Below are positions 44,111 to 55,491 of a DNA stretch of 64,000 bases, in pieces (the first letter of the stretch is position 1; each line of letters starts with the position of its first letter). The notes under the pieces were generated by a model. It saw nothing but the letters and a program-made list of their open reading frames with translations, was not told the origin of the DNA and made no database searches. Origin of the DNA: Coptis chinensis (Eukaryota; Streptophyta; Magnoliopsida; Ranunculales; Ranunculaceae); assembly GCA_015680905.1 (NCBI GenBank), contig CM027377.1, positions 25,754,501-25,818,500 on the forward strand. Reading direction: 5' to 3'. The translations under genes and the position numbers were made by a program.

Positions 44111-45033
44111 TTTGAAATCACTTATAAAGTTATAATATGACTTCCAGAAGTATTATTATTAATATACCTCATCTTAATTAAGTTAATTAGTTAGAAAAAG
44201 ACTATCAAAAAAATTAGGTTAAATATAAATGAAACAAGGCGCGCACTTGGTTTGCTAGACTAGTCGCCCTTAAACAAAAAATAAAAAACAAAAAACCGCG
44301 ATATATTTCTACTGAATATATTTTGGTTTCCCTAGTTAGAATCGAAAGATTAGGTTAAATAGAAATTAAACAGCGCTAGTTTGCTCGACTAGCCCTAAAA
44401 CGAAAATTAGACACTACACTAGAACAACTATTTTGTAACAGGGTACGTAGATTTTCCAACTAACGGAAATAATTGTTACTGTAACACACATATCGACCAC
44501 AATCGTTACAAAAATCCCCGAATTAATATTTAATTATATGGTCACTATTATGGTAACACTTTTATCCGCGAGAAAAGAAAGGGGAGAAATAAGCAAACCA
44601 AATTAAAAGAAAAGTAAAAAAGCAGGAAAAATTTGTTTTTTTTTTATGCGAAGGAAAAATTTGTTCATGCTCACATCTTTCCCCCTTCTATTTTTCGGGC
44701 AACAATTGTTAGCCAAATTCTAATTTAAGTTCGCCTCTTTTTTTCGTTATCAAGAGAAAAACCTCTCTCTTAAGAACCTTAACTTCTGTAAACATCTTCT
44801 TTTTTCGGGTTTCCTTTTGTTATCTTTTCCATTTTCATTTTATTGTTATCTTTGTAAGTGAGGGGCGAGCAATTGTCGATGAGCCAGGTAAGGTTACTTT
44901 CAATCCGTGTTCTTCAATTTCCGTTTCTTCCATCACCTTAGATTAGAAAATGTCGTTTTTTTTCCTAAAAAATCACTTCTCTCCTTCTTTCATTTCACTC
45001 GGTTGGTTGTTGCAGAATTTTATGGAGGGTTAG
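44111..45033. other. Interior of the CACTA-type element: possible second terminus and 5'-UTR-like stretch
   Basis: At 44413 the sequence cactacactagaacaact looks like another CACTA terminus and is followed by repeated gttac motifs. A possible exon (ends gagccag|gtaagg near 44887) and an acceptor (gttgcag near 45015) suggest a captured 5' UTR and intron. No coding assignment. Confidence 0.4.
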
Positions 45034-45660
45034 TGTTACTGCGTTACCCAACAAACGGATCAATCCTACACAAAGATTGATCCTTCACACTAGACAAGAC
45101 TTCAACACCTCTCAAGTAATATCCCAACGCTTCTCATTAACATTTTAACAAGCATATAAAGTAAATATAATAATGCAAAAGAGAACCAACCACAAGACAA
45201 GGATATATCGTGGTTAAACAATTTGCCTACATCCACATTTGGCGAGATCCAAGCTTTACTAGAAGTCCGTGAGTAACAGATTAAAGCTCTCAATTCATTC
45301 ACAAAGAATGAACACTTCACTAAGAATTTCTCTTTACAATCTCTCTTTCTTTCTTTTTGGAAAAGTTAGGTTTTCCAAAAACTGATTTTGTTTTTATACT
45401 AAAAAAAAAAAATCGCTGGTTAAAGGCCCGCGAACAAAAGACACGCTTGGCGCTTTTTGTCTGCTGCTGGCGCTTGGCTGGTCGAAAAGCCAAACATATC
45501 TTTTTTCTACATTTCTCCACCTGGTGAGGTTTTTTTTGAGCTGGCCTTCGGCCGTGAAAGGGCTGGCTGATCGCCAAACATTAAAGGCTGTCGGTGAGGT
45601 TTGGAGAAACAATGTAACCAAACACTTCTCGAACTGGCATTTTGAACAAAAACCCACAAA

Positions 45661-45845
45661 ATGCCCACGAAGAAGCGTCATGCCCACAAATCACAAAGAG
45701 TGTCATGCTCACCAAGAGCCACCCACAAAGAGTGTCATGCTTTTTTTGTCATTCACCAAGAGCCACCCACAAAAGAGTGTCATGCTCACCAAGAGCCACC
45801 CACAAAGAGTGTCATGCTCACAAAGAGCCAAACAAAGGGCCATGC
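45661..45845 (+). repeat. Tandem repeat in the copia relic
   Basis: About five copies of a 30-40-bp unit containing cacaaagagtgtcatgctca and ccaagagccaccc. One copy has an inserted T-run. Confidence 0.8.
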
Positions 45846-46155
45846 CTACGAAAAGGCATCAATCAACAATGCATGAGCCTCCACCTGTACCTCCAACCAA
45901 TGTTGGAACTCAACTCCATAGAGAACCTTCTACAACCCAAAACCCTTTTTGCCTTAGGCAATGAAACAAATTCCCAAGTACAAAACTTGTTTGTTCTCTA
46001 CTTCCTTCCTTGAAACTATCCGCTCATCATCTTCAATATTTCCAGTCCGGTTTAATGCTTTTTATCATGCCCGCACTTCATAACTTGTTTCACACTTCTC
46101 TTTAAGCCAAAATTTTCGAGGTTGTTGTAACTCTTCTTCTTGTTGAATAGTTCTC

Positions 46156-46980
46156 TTAAATATCTTTTTCATCCTTGGGCTTCAAGATATATATCATGGC
46201 GTGTATAATCATCGATGAAAGAGACATAATACCGGTTACCTCCTTAGAAGCCACTCTAGAAGGTCCCCAAACATTGATGCACAAGAACCTTGTCACCGAA
46301 CTTGAACTTCTGCCATAGAATGCTTTGAGAATCCCACTTGGTTTCTTGACTCGGACAATCCCTTTTGGCTTTTTCGGTATATGCCACAATTTTTTGCACT
46401 TAGAATCATCACTACATGTTGCTACATCACTTATCACTTTGTACTACCCAACAAAGTATACAAGTTTATTGACCCTTTAATGACTAAAGAGCCACTAAGG
46501 ATCTTTAGGACTCCACCATTTCCCAAAAATTTTCCAAGGTACCAAGAGAAATAAGGTTCTTCTTTTTCGGGAACATGCCTCACATCGGTTAAATCACTTT
46601 GCATCTTGACCCAGATAGTTCCAATCCCAAGTCTTACAAGCAACGGCGGAACCTCCACTCAAGTTCTCATAGGTAGCAAACCACTTCCTATTTGGACACA
46701 TGTGGTAGGAACACCCGGAATCAAGAAGGAATGTCGGTTCTTTGTATACACCGAAAGACTTACATCATCCCCGTGCAAGACTTGCTTCACTAACATCCTC
46801 ATTCTCAAACTTACCACTCATCTTGTTACTCTTTTTTCGGCTAGAGCAATCACATAGATAATGCCCCTTTTCTTTGCAATCAGAAAATGTACATTTTTTA
46901 CCCTTCCACTTGCTTGTGGAAGTCATAAAATTCGACATCACCCTCGCCATCTTTTCTTTTGCTTCTTTATCAAACTTCTC
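46156..46980 (-). pseudogene. Copia gag-pol fragments
   Basis: On the minus strand, 46950-46765 encodes the Gag zinc knuckle region KKCTFSDCKEKGHYLCDC (one Cys position shifted from CX2CX4HX4C). 46658-46434 encodes the protease-to-integrase linker (SDLTDVRHVPEKEE, NGGVLKILSGSLVI). 46437-46156 encodes the integrase arm and core start (WHIPKKPKGIVR, VWGPSRVASKE). These are standard landmarks of plant copia polyproteins. Several frame changes and stops separate them, and the remainder of integrase, RT and RNase H is absent. Confidence 0.8.
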
Positions 46981-47069
46981 TCTTTAAATTAGCATTTGTT
47001 GCAGGAATTTTATGGAACACCTGTTTAAATTGAGGCACTATGGTTCTTTACCAAAACTCTGCGGAAACA

Positions 47070-47290
47070 ACGTTACCCATGACAAAGCGGATCAATCCTA
47101 CACAAAGATTGATCCTTCACACTAGACAAGACTTCAACACCCTCCAAGTAATATGGAATATAAAGTAAATATATTTCAATTTGAGCTTTACTAGCGATTA
47201 CAAGAGCTCTCAATTCACTCACAAAGAATGAACACTCAACTCACTAAAATCGGTTCTTTTTCATTTTTTTAAACCGATCGAAAAAGCAGA
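47070..47290 (-). repeat. Right LTR remnant of the copia relic
   Basis: cgttaccca, then gcggatcaatcctacacaaag onward, parallels 45042-45330 but lacks about 80-100 bp after caagtaatat. Confidence 0.65.
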
Positions 47291-47581
47291 AAAAATGTCT
47301 TTTTTCTCTACAGTTAGTTTATTGAGGACAACTCAACGGTGGAATTTCAATTTGATAAGCTCCTCAATCGGTTCTCCCTCTTTCATTTAACGGGGATTTC
47401 AATTAATTTGTCTATTTTAATGTTGAACAATTATCTAAGTTATCATTTTTTGAAAATCCATTCTGTATATGCACCTTTTTAGTTCAGGTCATGTGTAATT
47501 TCCTATTTTTTTTTGGCTTAAATAAACTAGATTTAGCTTTGTAGTGATTGGTTAAGAATGTACGTCTGTATGTTTTTTCAG

Positions 47582-48985
47582 GAATATGCGAATGTGCAAA
47601 GGAGGAATGGAAAATATATATAAAAAAAGAGGCAATGGAGTGCTTTCATGTCACCATATGAGGACAGATATGTGTATGTAAAGTTTGTGGGTGGAACATC
47701 TGGTCCCATTAGAGTCTCTGTTGAACAAGGTAGAAATTTATCTCGTTGCTCTTTTCTATTTAGACTTTTAGCTTATTTTGGTAACTGACATTGTGCCTCT
47801 TACTTTGTTACATTTTTTCAGCAATGGGCATCTCTACTGTCTCGTTTTCGGAATTTGATCTTTCAATGCTATTTGCACCCATAGTTAGTGAATGGGTGCC
47901 ATTTTATTATAATAGCAGTTCAAGGGCAGTAGGAGTTTGCTTGTGGTCTTGTTAGTTTCTTCTGTTTCAGGTACATATGATCTACAAGTATCCTTTGATT
48001 GATTTTGTTTTTTTCGGAAATTTCTTCAGAAGTCAATTCATTTTATCAGACATTGATTTCTACAAGTTATGTAGCTGAACACCTTGTCGATAATGAATTT
48101 ATAGTTTTTTTGTCAATGTTAAAATATTGAGAACCATATAACCTAGAAGCCCAAGCTGATCGAAAGGCACAAAATATACACGGACAAGGGAATATACACA
48201 GCCACAACACTTCAGCTGAACACACGCTATATATTCCCCTTAAGTCTTGGCGCTAGCCTACCTGCAAGCCCGACCTTGTTGAATCCAGCGGCCTAGTGCC
48301 AGTTAAGAACTATTTTCTCCAAAAGCTGATTTGATAGATAGAGCACCCTAGTATTTAATAAAACAATTGCTAGTTAAGTCGGGGAAAATGCACACATGAC
48401 AACACCCTTAAGACAGGAACAAACCACAGCTAGAATCATCTAATTCTATATTGTGAAACGGTAGAGTTGGTACTTGAAAATTACTTTTTTTTTAGGTAAA
48501 ATAAGAATATCTTAAGCAAATTTAAAAGACAAATATCTGAAGCAAATGAGGGATTATTTTCAAATAGTGTAGTCATTAAGACTTAACTTTTTTTACTAGA
48601 CCTAGTGATGTAATGATTTTAGAAGCTGTTTATAATGTGGTTGCTGACATTTGAATGCATAAAGTTCCAGCATCTATTTCCTTATTGCTTTATCATTCAT
48701 TTTACCTATTTATACTTGGAAATAAATATTTTTTTATTCGGTTTGCTTGAAATGCAGAGTATGAAGGGGACCTTCTACCATGTGATTTCTACATCTTTGA
48801 TAAGTTTGTTACCTTTTAATGTTGAAGCTGTGTTATATCATCTCATTTGATCTTTAACACATTATTTTATCCTTGCATTTGTCCTTTCAGCTTGGGATTT
48901 TGGTCTTTTTCTTGTGCACTACTTCTCTATACTAATCAATTCCATTCTCGTAAATTTCGGGCTAAGTAAAGATAAGTACAACCCT
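47582..48985 (+). pseudogene. NEMP (DUF2215) nuclear-envelope membrane protein gene fragment
   Basis: Four exon-like pieces with AG/GT borders. 47582-47729: QWSAFMSPYEDRYVYVKFVG, then GTSGPIRVSVEQ. 47822-47972: QWASLLSRF, then after a frame slip FAPIVSEWVPFYYNSSSRAV, matching a membrane segment followed by the conserved WVPFYY motif. 48757-48800: SMKGTFYHV. 48891-48985: FLVHYFSILINSILVNFGLS, then KDKYNPV. This order matches my recollection of plant DUF2215/NEMP proteins, multi-pass inner nuclear membrane proteins. The piece lacks N- and C-terminal parts and contains a frame slip and stops. It lies within the CACTA-type element, so it looks captured. Confidence 0.75.
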
Positions 48986-49610
48986 GTAAGTCCTTCTACT
49001 TCCTCTTATCATATAATTAAGATTAAATTTTCTGGAAAGTTTCTTCTGCCCATGCATTTAGACCTTCTTTTGGCTCACTGTTGGTACCTGTGTTTGGTAT
49101 GTCGTTGTACATAATTCGGATGCTTACTATCTTACACAATTTTAAATTATTGTAGTAATCTTAGCATCATTGTACTTCTCGTTTGGGTTACTGGTTTGAA
49201 TCATGACATTGTAAATATGGGGGTGTTCAGGGTATGACTGGTAGAAATTGATGAAAACACACACGCACACGAGCAATCCAGTCCTTTAAAAGCAAGAATA
49301 TTCATGTTGTGCGCGTCTTTGCTGGGGATGAGCATGTGGTGGCACTTGATTCTAATGGATATGTTAGTATTCATACTTATCAGTTGACATTCTGTATACT
49401 TACATGATTGGCCCGTTGACATTGTCCTAGTAACAGCTAGAGCTCTCTGTAATGGTGGAATTTGTCCTTGTGAGTTACTTAAAAAAACGTGTCCTCTAGA
49501 GCTGTTGCTAGCTTTATGCCGGTCCCAATTCAAGCCCGGATAAAGGAGGATGGGAAAGGGAAAGAGTCTTAGACTCTTCAATTATGTAAACCAATCTGGT
49601 ACGTGCTTCT
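48986..49610. other. Sequence after the NEMP fragment
   Basis: A short stretch at about 49290-49370 (KNIHVVRVFAGDEHVVALDS) looks coding and faintly like an RCC1 repeat, but is too short to assign. Confidence 0.35.
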
Positions 49611-49617
49611 TATATAT

Positions 49618-49988
49618 ATAGCCACATTTTTATGCACACATTATAGCCACATTTTTCACATACAAATGAATTAAGGTATGGTTTTTTGTGGAGATGATCT
49701 CCCCACCATGAAGATCATTCTCACAAAAAATTATAATATTTGGATATGTCTAACCATGTAAAAATTAGTGTTCATTTTTGAGCTTTTTATCTAACGGTCC
49801 AAACATTTTGGGAGCATGTTATAAGGTTAGATTTCTTTGAATGAGCTGAATTTTTGTGAGCATGTTCTCCATGGTGGGAAGATTATATCTACAAAAATGC
49901 AGCCTTTAATTCAACTTTTAAGTCCACGATTTTGCTTGGATTAATTTACAGTATGGCTAGAATGTGGCTACAGTGAATGTGCCTCTAT
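49618..49988. mobile_element. Foldback MITE-like element
   Basis: Outer arms (atagccacattttt at 49618; complement of gaatgtggctac at 49960-49971, extending to ctat at 49987) and a strong inner inverted repeat pair (49683-49732 with 49850-49899, about 50 bp, roughly 80% complementary). Flanked by TA-rich tatatata on both sides. No coding capacity. Confidence 0.65.
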
Positions 49989-51379
49989 CCTTCCCGATAT
50001 ATATATATTTTAATGTCAAATGGTTGATTATAAACTTGTCTTGTGCTTTCATTCCATACAAAACAATAGCTTACATGAAGCGTGCCTAAGAGAATACACC
50101 ACATACAGGCACGAAGTGAGTTTTATACTTATTCTTTTGTTCCCCTTGCACCTGAAATTGATTTTTTCCATAAGACGTGCTATGAAATTGGGCTTTTTAC
50201 CTTCTATGCAGATACCTAATGGACAATCAGAATCAAGGTCAGGAATTTCATGGTATCCGGCTGTCTCAAAACCAGGTTATTGTGTTCTTTTCCATTATAT
50301 GCTCTTTCTTGGGTAGTTGTAGGGAATCTGCAATAAGTACATTCAGTTGGGTTACTATTACACGCACTTCTTGTCTTTGTACATGATTTACGCCAAATTA
50401 GGAGCTTGTACATGACTTGGGTCCAATTGACAGTGTGCATGTTTGCATGTTCTCGTGTTCTTGCATATATTATTACTATTTCACTTTGTTTGTTTATTTT
50501 TGCATACGTTTGAGGGTGGTTGTCATGATATAATACGTCGGAGCTCTATAGGATGGATTGACAAGCTTTCTTCTATAAATGAATTATGACAGATTACCTC
50601 TCTTTTATGTAGCCAAAGGTCTGACCAAATTAAAATATGACTTGTTGATATCAAGTGAGGAAGTGTGCTACCCTACCTATATCCTTGTGTGGATCTGTTC
50701 CAGGCATCCATTAGTAATAGCTGAACTGACTTTTTCTTTCTCAGGCTGTCTCAACTTTCTCATTAATCTAGTTTTTCTCATTGTTGTAGCTGAATGGTTT
50801 AAGGATGAGATTGTTGCTTGATCAATGAGATTTTGTAGTAATGTAGGTTGACTAGTCGTTAATGATTCTTGATTTTGTAATATCTGATTAGTGTGTTTGG
50901 CGAGGCTTGTATATATAAGATTCCACTGTCATATATGTATGCTTACACGAAATTTTTGTCTTGTTGTTGCTTATACAGGTGTTAGTATTTATGTCTTGGA
51001 GACTTTTGAAGGAGTTTGGGATGTGCCTAATTAGCTTATATTGAACAAGCACGGATATCAGTAAAAGGCATAGCTACGAGACTAGCATGCAACCTGATGA
51101 TTGCACATATGGCATCGTGATTAGTTAAGCTTTAGTTTTGTTATACCATATCGTTGTACGTCTTTAAAGCTAGTTAGCTTGTATTTTGACAATATGTATA
51201 GATTAAATTTCAATATTGTCCATGTACCATTCTAAATAAATGAGTATTTTGGTGTTTCGAGCGTACTAGTTAGTACTAATGACAATATAATGGTATATTT
51301 CTTCTATATTTGCTGACTAATGGCTTTATTAGGATTTCTATTGGCAAATGTAATTTTTTTATTTATAATTTTTTGGTTA
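49989..51379. other. Interior of the CACTA-type element, right part
   Basis: A few splice-like sites (for example acag|gtgttag at 50978) and a short frame at 50579-50821, without recognised domains. It may hold diverged 3' exons of the captured gene. Confidence 0.4.
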
Positions 51380-51720
51380 CTATGACATCACTTTTACAGT
51401 GACTTAAGTGATGTCTATGTTCCATTCTCACATCACTTCCAAAAGTGATGTCAAAACTAACAACTATAATATCACCTAAACAGTGATATATATTTGAATA
51501 ACGTCACTTTGAGTCATCACTTTCTAAAGTGATGCATCTTTACCAGATCACCAAAAAAACAATGTAAAAGACCTACCAAATCACTTGTTGGCATCAACAA
51601 AAAAGTGACTTTAAAAACCCTGACTTTTCACGTCGCCACCATTTACATCACTTTCAAAAGTGATGTGGTATAGTTTTGACATCACTTATGAAGTGACTTT
51701 AAATGACATTTCTGTTGTAG
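51380..51720. repeat. Right subterminal repeats of the CACTA-type element
   Basis: Repeated atcactt/aagtgatg motifs, several as back-to-back pairs such as catcactttcaaaagtgatg. Confidence 0.75.
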
Positions 51721-51992
51721 TATAATTTCTTTCCTAGGTGGCACATTCTTAAGGCATAAGTACGCCACGTAGACACTCTTAATTAATCATAAGAAGTTTC
51801 CTAATACAATATAACTCTAATAAGTCAACCAACATCTGACAAAAAATTTTATATGAGTCCAATTAGAAAACATTGCTAAATGAACTCCAAAAGCTTATGT
51901 TAATAATTATCAGTCATTGAATTCCTCACAAAAATTTAGGAGATGTGAATTTTAGAAATGATTCCAGCAATATGGCCGGGTCTAAAACCTTG

Positions 51993-52003
51993 TATATATA
52001 AAA
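51993..52003 (+). promoter_or_regulatory. Possible core promoter
   Basis: tatatataaaa followed about 25-30 bp later by a CT-rich stretch (ttctcttttctcacc), as in plant core promoters. No intact gene follows; the next coding trace is the AGPase fragment at 53451. Confidence 0.4.
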
Positions 52004-52067
52004 GCTCGCGCATATTCTCTTTTCTCACCATATCGCTCTATTTTCCAACCCAAACAATATTAGTGGT

Positions 52068-52168
52068 TCCTAAAAAAGAGGAGGTCTTAATAATTAGAAA
52101 CACCTCCCCAGGTTTGTTTAAATCTCCCCAATCTATTCTTAATTTTCTATGGCCTCCTCAAATTAAAA
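52068..52168 (+). repeat. ~100-bp dispersed repeat, copy 1
   Basis: From cctaaaaaa to tctatggcctcctcaaa. It recurs in the same orientation at 60487-60587 (about 85% by eye). Contains aatctattct and acacctcccc-type phrases. Confidence 0.8.
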
Positions 52169-52435
52169 AAAAAAATATAACAAATTAAATAAACCTTATA
52201 CAAATTCTACTGAAGCTGCGATTGTAGAAGCAGCCATGCTCTGTTGCATTTTTCTCTACAGAAGAGTGAAATATTCGAGTAAATCAAAAGATGGGGTTTC
52301 ATGAATCAGGTTTTCAACCAAACCCCTTTTCTTCATTTTCAATATTTGGTACTCTTCTTTTTTGCGCACGCTTTCCAGCCATTTCAAAAGGCAAGAATTA
52401 AACATAAAGGAATTGAGTAGATACCTCGAGCGCCG

Positions 52436-52575
52436 ATGTTTATTGGAGATGGGAATTCAACTTTGAGAGGAATGAAGTTACGGTAGGCGAAATTAGATTT
52501 GTAAGGTGTTTACTGGAGATGGGAATTGAACTTTGAGAGGAATAACGTTACGGTAGGAGAAATTAGATTTGTAAG
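52436..52575 (+). repeat. 70-bp tandem duplication
   Basis: Copies at 52436-52505 and 52506-52575 (tggagatgggaatt..., aaattagatttgtaag), with 6-7 differences. Confidence 0.85.
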
Positions 52576-53450
52576 AAGAGTGAATTTCAGTAAGATTTAA
52601 CCCCAAAAAAAATCATTCTAATGAAGATGATGAATGATCGACCTTGAGATGTCAGCTGATGATGCAGATCTTATTGGAAAACCAAAAAGGAAGGGGTAAA
52701 GTAGGGTGTGGGTTGAAGTCTAATGGCGAACCCAAACATATATAATCGGTAAAGCAGGGTAAAGCTCCTTACAATGATGATAATTTATCTGTGAATTCGG
52801 AAATTGATAGTGAAAAGGACAGGCAGATCAAAGAGAGGCAAACATTCATCAAAATAACATGAGTAGTCGAACTACCACGTCCTATAAGAGCATGGGACAA
52901 CATGATGAAGTGCACACTTCAAAGAAACTGTAGAGGAAGCTGAAGGAAAGACAAATAGCCAAAAGGTGTGCACTCCTTACTGAAAATTTTCAATATAGTT
53001 TGTGCCTTTGTCCTTACTGCTTTTTAATATGTCGGTACTTATTTTTTATAGGCCCTGTTGTATGTTATTTGTTTATATTTTTTTTCCATTGGTATGGGTC
53101 AATTATTTGTTTCCACACGCTAATTTTCTAGCAAAAGATTACGGCTTCCTTTTTCCTTTTACCTTTTTCTTGAACATTTCAATACCTTTCCTAAAATTGT
53201 TGTGTGTGTATTTTTCTATTTTTTTTGGTGTGTTTGATTTGTCGAAAATTAGTTTCCTTAAAAGTGAGCCCTTCAGTTGTAGGATTGACATACTTAGGAA
53301 GAGAATAAGATGACTTCATATTCATTGTAGTTGGACTTTGAATTTTCTTCAAATGTGCTTTACCCTTTGATGTATTATTTTTTTTAGTTTTAAGGGATTA
53401 ACAATTTGCTTTGAATGCTAACAATGTTCGATTGTTTTGCATGTTTCCTA
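52576..53450. other. DNA upstream of the AGPase fragment, no recognised gene
   Basis: A short coding-like stretch near 52780-52960 (NSEIDSEKDRQIKERQTF) is broken by stops and not assignable. From 52980 to 53440 the sequence is T-rich, as in a plant intron. Confidence 0.4.
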
Positions 53451-53653
53451 GGTCCCGATTGGAGGATGCTACAGGCTTATTGATGTACCAATGACCAATT
53501 GCATCAACAATGGCATAAACAAGATAGTCATGAAGTTTCAGCTACCACGTTGCATGCACTCATAACTTTGGAAATGATGTGAACTTTGGAGATCGATTTG
53601 TAGAGGCATATATATGATGTGAACTTTGGAGATGGATATGTAGAGGTATATTA
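53451..53653 (+). pseudogene. ADP-glucose pyrophosphorylase exon fragment
   Basis: After an acceptor (tttcctag) the frame reads [20 protein letters not shown], then GINKIV, matching my recollection of the N-terminal nucleotide-binding region of plant AGPase subunits (plastid enzyme that makes ADP-glucose for starch). A deletion and frame change then lead to NFGNDVNFGDRFVEA, a later part of the same exon region. A 40-bp direct duplication (53574-53613, 53614-53653) repeats this last part. Everything else of the roughly 500-residue protein is missing. Which subunit (large or small) cannot be told from this piece. Confidence 0.75.
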
Positions 53654-53803
53654 CTTATTGCAAAAGTAGTGCCTTAAAATAGATTATTATTATTATTTTT
53701 GAATAGCTAGAATGTTATTCTCTTATTCCTTAAATCCACTTCTCCTGAGTGAAGGTAGGAAACTAGGATTCCAATCGAAGACCTCGGGTGCAACCTCCTA
53801 AGG

Positions 53804-54361
53804 CTTTACCAGTAGACCATTGGACATTATGTTAGAGAATGATAAGGACCCACTTTTAGATATATCTTCAATGACTTCTAATAAGGAGCTTTGGCTTATT
53901 CAATGGCTAGTTAATCAAGTAATTATGTCTTTCCACTTATTAATTCTCCCTTTTATTTTATTTTTATTTATTTTTTAACTAATGAATAAGGAGCTTTGGT
54001 ACGGTTTTTTTAGACTACTGATTTTGATGTGCAAGAGATAACACTCCTTCTAAGTCTTTACCAGTAGACCATTGGACACTATGTTAGAGAATGATAAGGC
54101 CACTTTTAGATATATCTTCCAAGTTTTTACCAGTAGGCCATTGGACACTATGTTAGAGAATGATAAGGACCCACTTTTAGATATATCTTAAATGGCTTCT
54201 AATAAGGAGCTTTAGCTTATTCAATGGCCAGTTAATCAAGTAATTATGTCTTCCCACTTATTAATTCTCCATTTTTTTTTTTTTTTTTTTAACTAATGTG
54301 AATAAGGAGCTTTGGTACGGTTTTTTCAAACTACTAATTTTGATGGGCAAGAGATAATACT
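53804..54361 (+). repeat. Partial triplication of a ~245-bp segment
   Basis: Copy 1 at 53804-54050, a short copy at 54056-54122 and copy 3 at 54125-54361, starting ttaccagtagaccattgga and containing ttagatatatctt and gagctttggtacgg. Non-coding. Confidence 0.85.
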
Positions 54362-55326
54362 TAAGTTGCAAAGGGATGAAAATTTTGCTAGCTTTGAGAC
54401 TTTATCGAGTAAGATTAATTATATTGTTTGTTGTTGTTTTTTTTGCTTGAATTTGTGGGTTTTAACTTGAGGATAATGACAGGGAAGTCTTACGAGTTAG
54501 TCCTGTTTGCTTCTCAAGTACCGGATGCTATGGTTTTCAATCTTCAGCGTCAGACACAAAAGTTGGTAAGTTAGGTATGTTATATCTTTACATATGGATA
54601 TGAGTGTGTTTATTTGTATGTATACTCCATTGACTAAGGGTTTGAATTCCTTTAGATTCCTTTGAGTCCTCTGTTTTTTATGCTTGCAATAGTCTTTTAG
54701 GATATTATTCTAAGGAATTTTGTAGAAAAGGAGATTGAAAGACTCAACATATACTAATGACTCAAAAATATTTTAACAAATTCACCCTGCTTTGTTTCAA
54801 GAGGGGGAGGGGGTTCATATACCAATGAGTCAATACCTTATCTATTATATTGTTTGTTTTGCTTCCTACATTTGTGTACCAAACTAATATTGCAAAAATC
54901 CAGATATATATTATCGACAATTATTGATTGTTTTATGAAGTTGCAATTTTAAATCTTTCCTAGGTGGTATTAATTCTTTTGGGCAAGCTACCAAGAAAAT
55001 GGTTTAAACTGTGAGTTCAAAGATGTCTATGAAGTTTGCAGTATGAAAATGTGTATTAATACCTAGGTCAATCTGGTTTCGGTGAAACCATTGTCTTCTG
55101 CACATAACCACTAAAACCAATCTATTGAAAATACTTTTGACCTATGTAATATAATAAACACATACATCAATGGTTTGGTGCAATGATTGAGGAAGAAGAA
55201 ACGGATGCTATCTCCAGTTTGATATCCAATCGTCTATATATTTATTGTACTAATGTTCTTTTTAATGATCATGTTGTACCTTGATAACTTATCATTTCTT
55301 CTGTGTATCCTTTCATTGTAATGTAG
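54362..55326. other. Intron-like DNA with one exon-like block
   Basis: 54483-54573 (gacag|ggaagtc ... aagttg|gtaagtt) could be an exon (GKSYELVLFASQVPDAMVFN) with good splice borders. It was not recognised. Confidence 0.35.
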
Positions 55327-55491
55327 AGGATCCAAGTGCTATACCAGTTTTCCGTAGTAAAGGAAGAAAACAATGCATAACTAGATCTTGGAACTTTCTT
55401 GGATTGGAGCAGAATGGAGAAGTTCCTGCTCATTCACTCTGGAAGAAACCGAGATTTGGTGAAGATACAATCATTGGAAACCTTGAGAATG
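55327..55491 (+). pseudogene. Subtilisin-like serine protease exon fragment
   Basis: After acceptor atgtag the open frame reads EDPSAIPVFRSKGRKQCITR, then SWNFLGLEQNGEVP, SLWKKPRFGEDTIIGNLENG, and then meets a GT donor. This matches the junction between the inhibitor-I9 prodomain and the peptidase S8 domain of plant SBT5/AIR3-type subtilases. The end GEDTIIGNLENG corresponds to the region around the catalytic Asp of the family (normally D-T-G); here Asn replaces that Asp. Only this exon is present. The full secreted enzyme has about 770 residues. Confidence 0.8.

Larger units (their letters stand above)
45034..47290 (-). mobile_element. Degraded Ty1/copia relic, reverse strand
   Basis: Copies of an LTR-like segment (cggatcaatcctacacaaag, then attgatccttcacactagac) lie at about 45055 and 47088. 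Both continue into related sequence ending in acaaagaatgaacact. The right copy is shortened by an internal deletion. Between them, in reverse order, lie Gag zinc knuckle, protease-linker and integrase-zinc-arm fragments; RT and RNase H are missing. It sits within the CACTA-type element. Confidence 0.7.
43757..51722. mobile_element. Probable CACTA (En/Spm)-type DNA transposon carrying a gene fragment
   Basis: The right end reads, on the minus strand, tactacaacagaaatgtcat, a CACTA-type terminus with C changed to T. The left end near 43757 has a similar acgtacaacaaatatgacat. Both ends carry dense subterminal copies of acatcactt and its complement aagtgatgt (43770-44110; 51380-51720), the expected arrangement of transposase-binding sites. 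No transposase was recognised inside; the interior holds a NEMP gene fragment, a copia relic and a MITE. Left boundary and TSD are uncertain. The alternative is two separate small CACTA derivatives flanking unrelated DNA. Confidence 0.6.

Noticed and set aside
45661-45845. CRISPR-like direct repeats
   Set aside because: Irregular spacing, repeats contiguous with drifted copies, eukaryotic context.
45524-45964. Plus-strand reading frames of 71-146 codons over the copia relic
   Set aside because: They translate a short tandem DNA repeat in three frames; no start context or family.
49290-49370. RCC1-like repeat (FAGDEHVVALDSNG)
   Set aside because: One short match without neighbouring repeats; likely chance.
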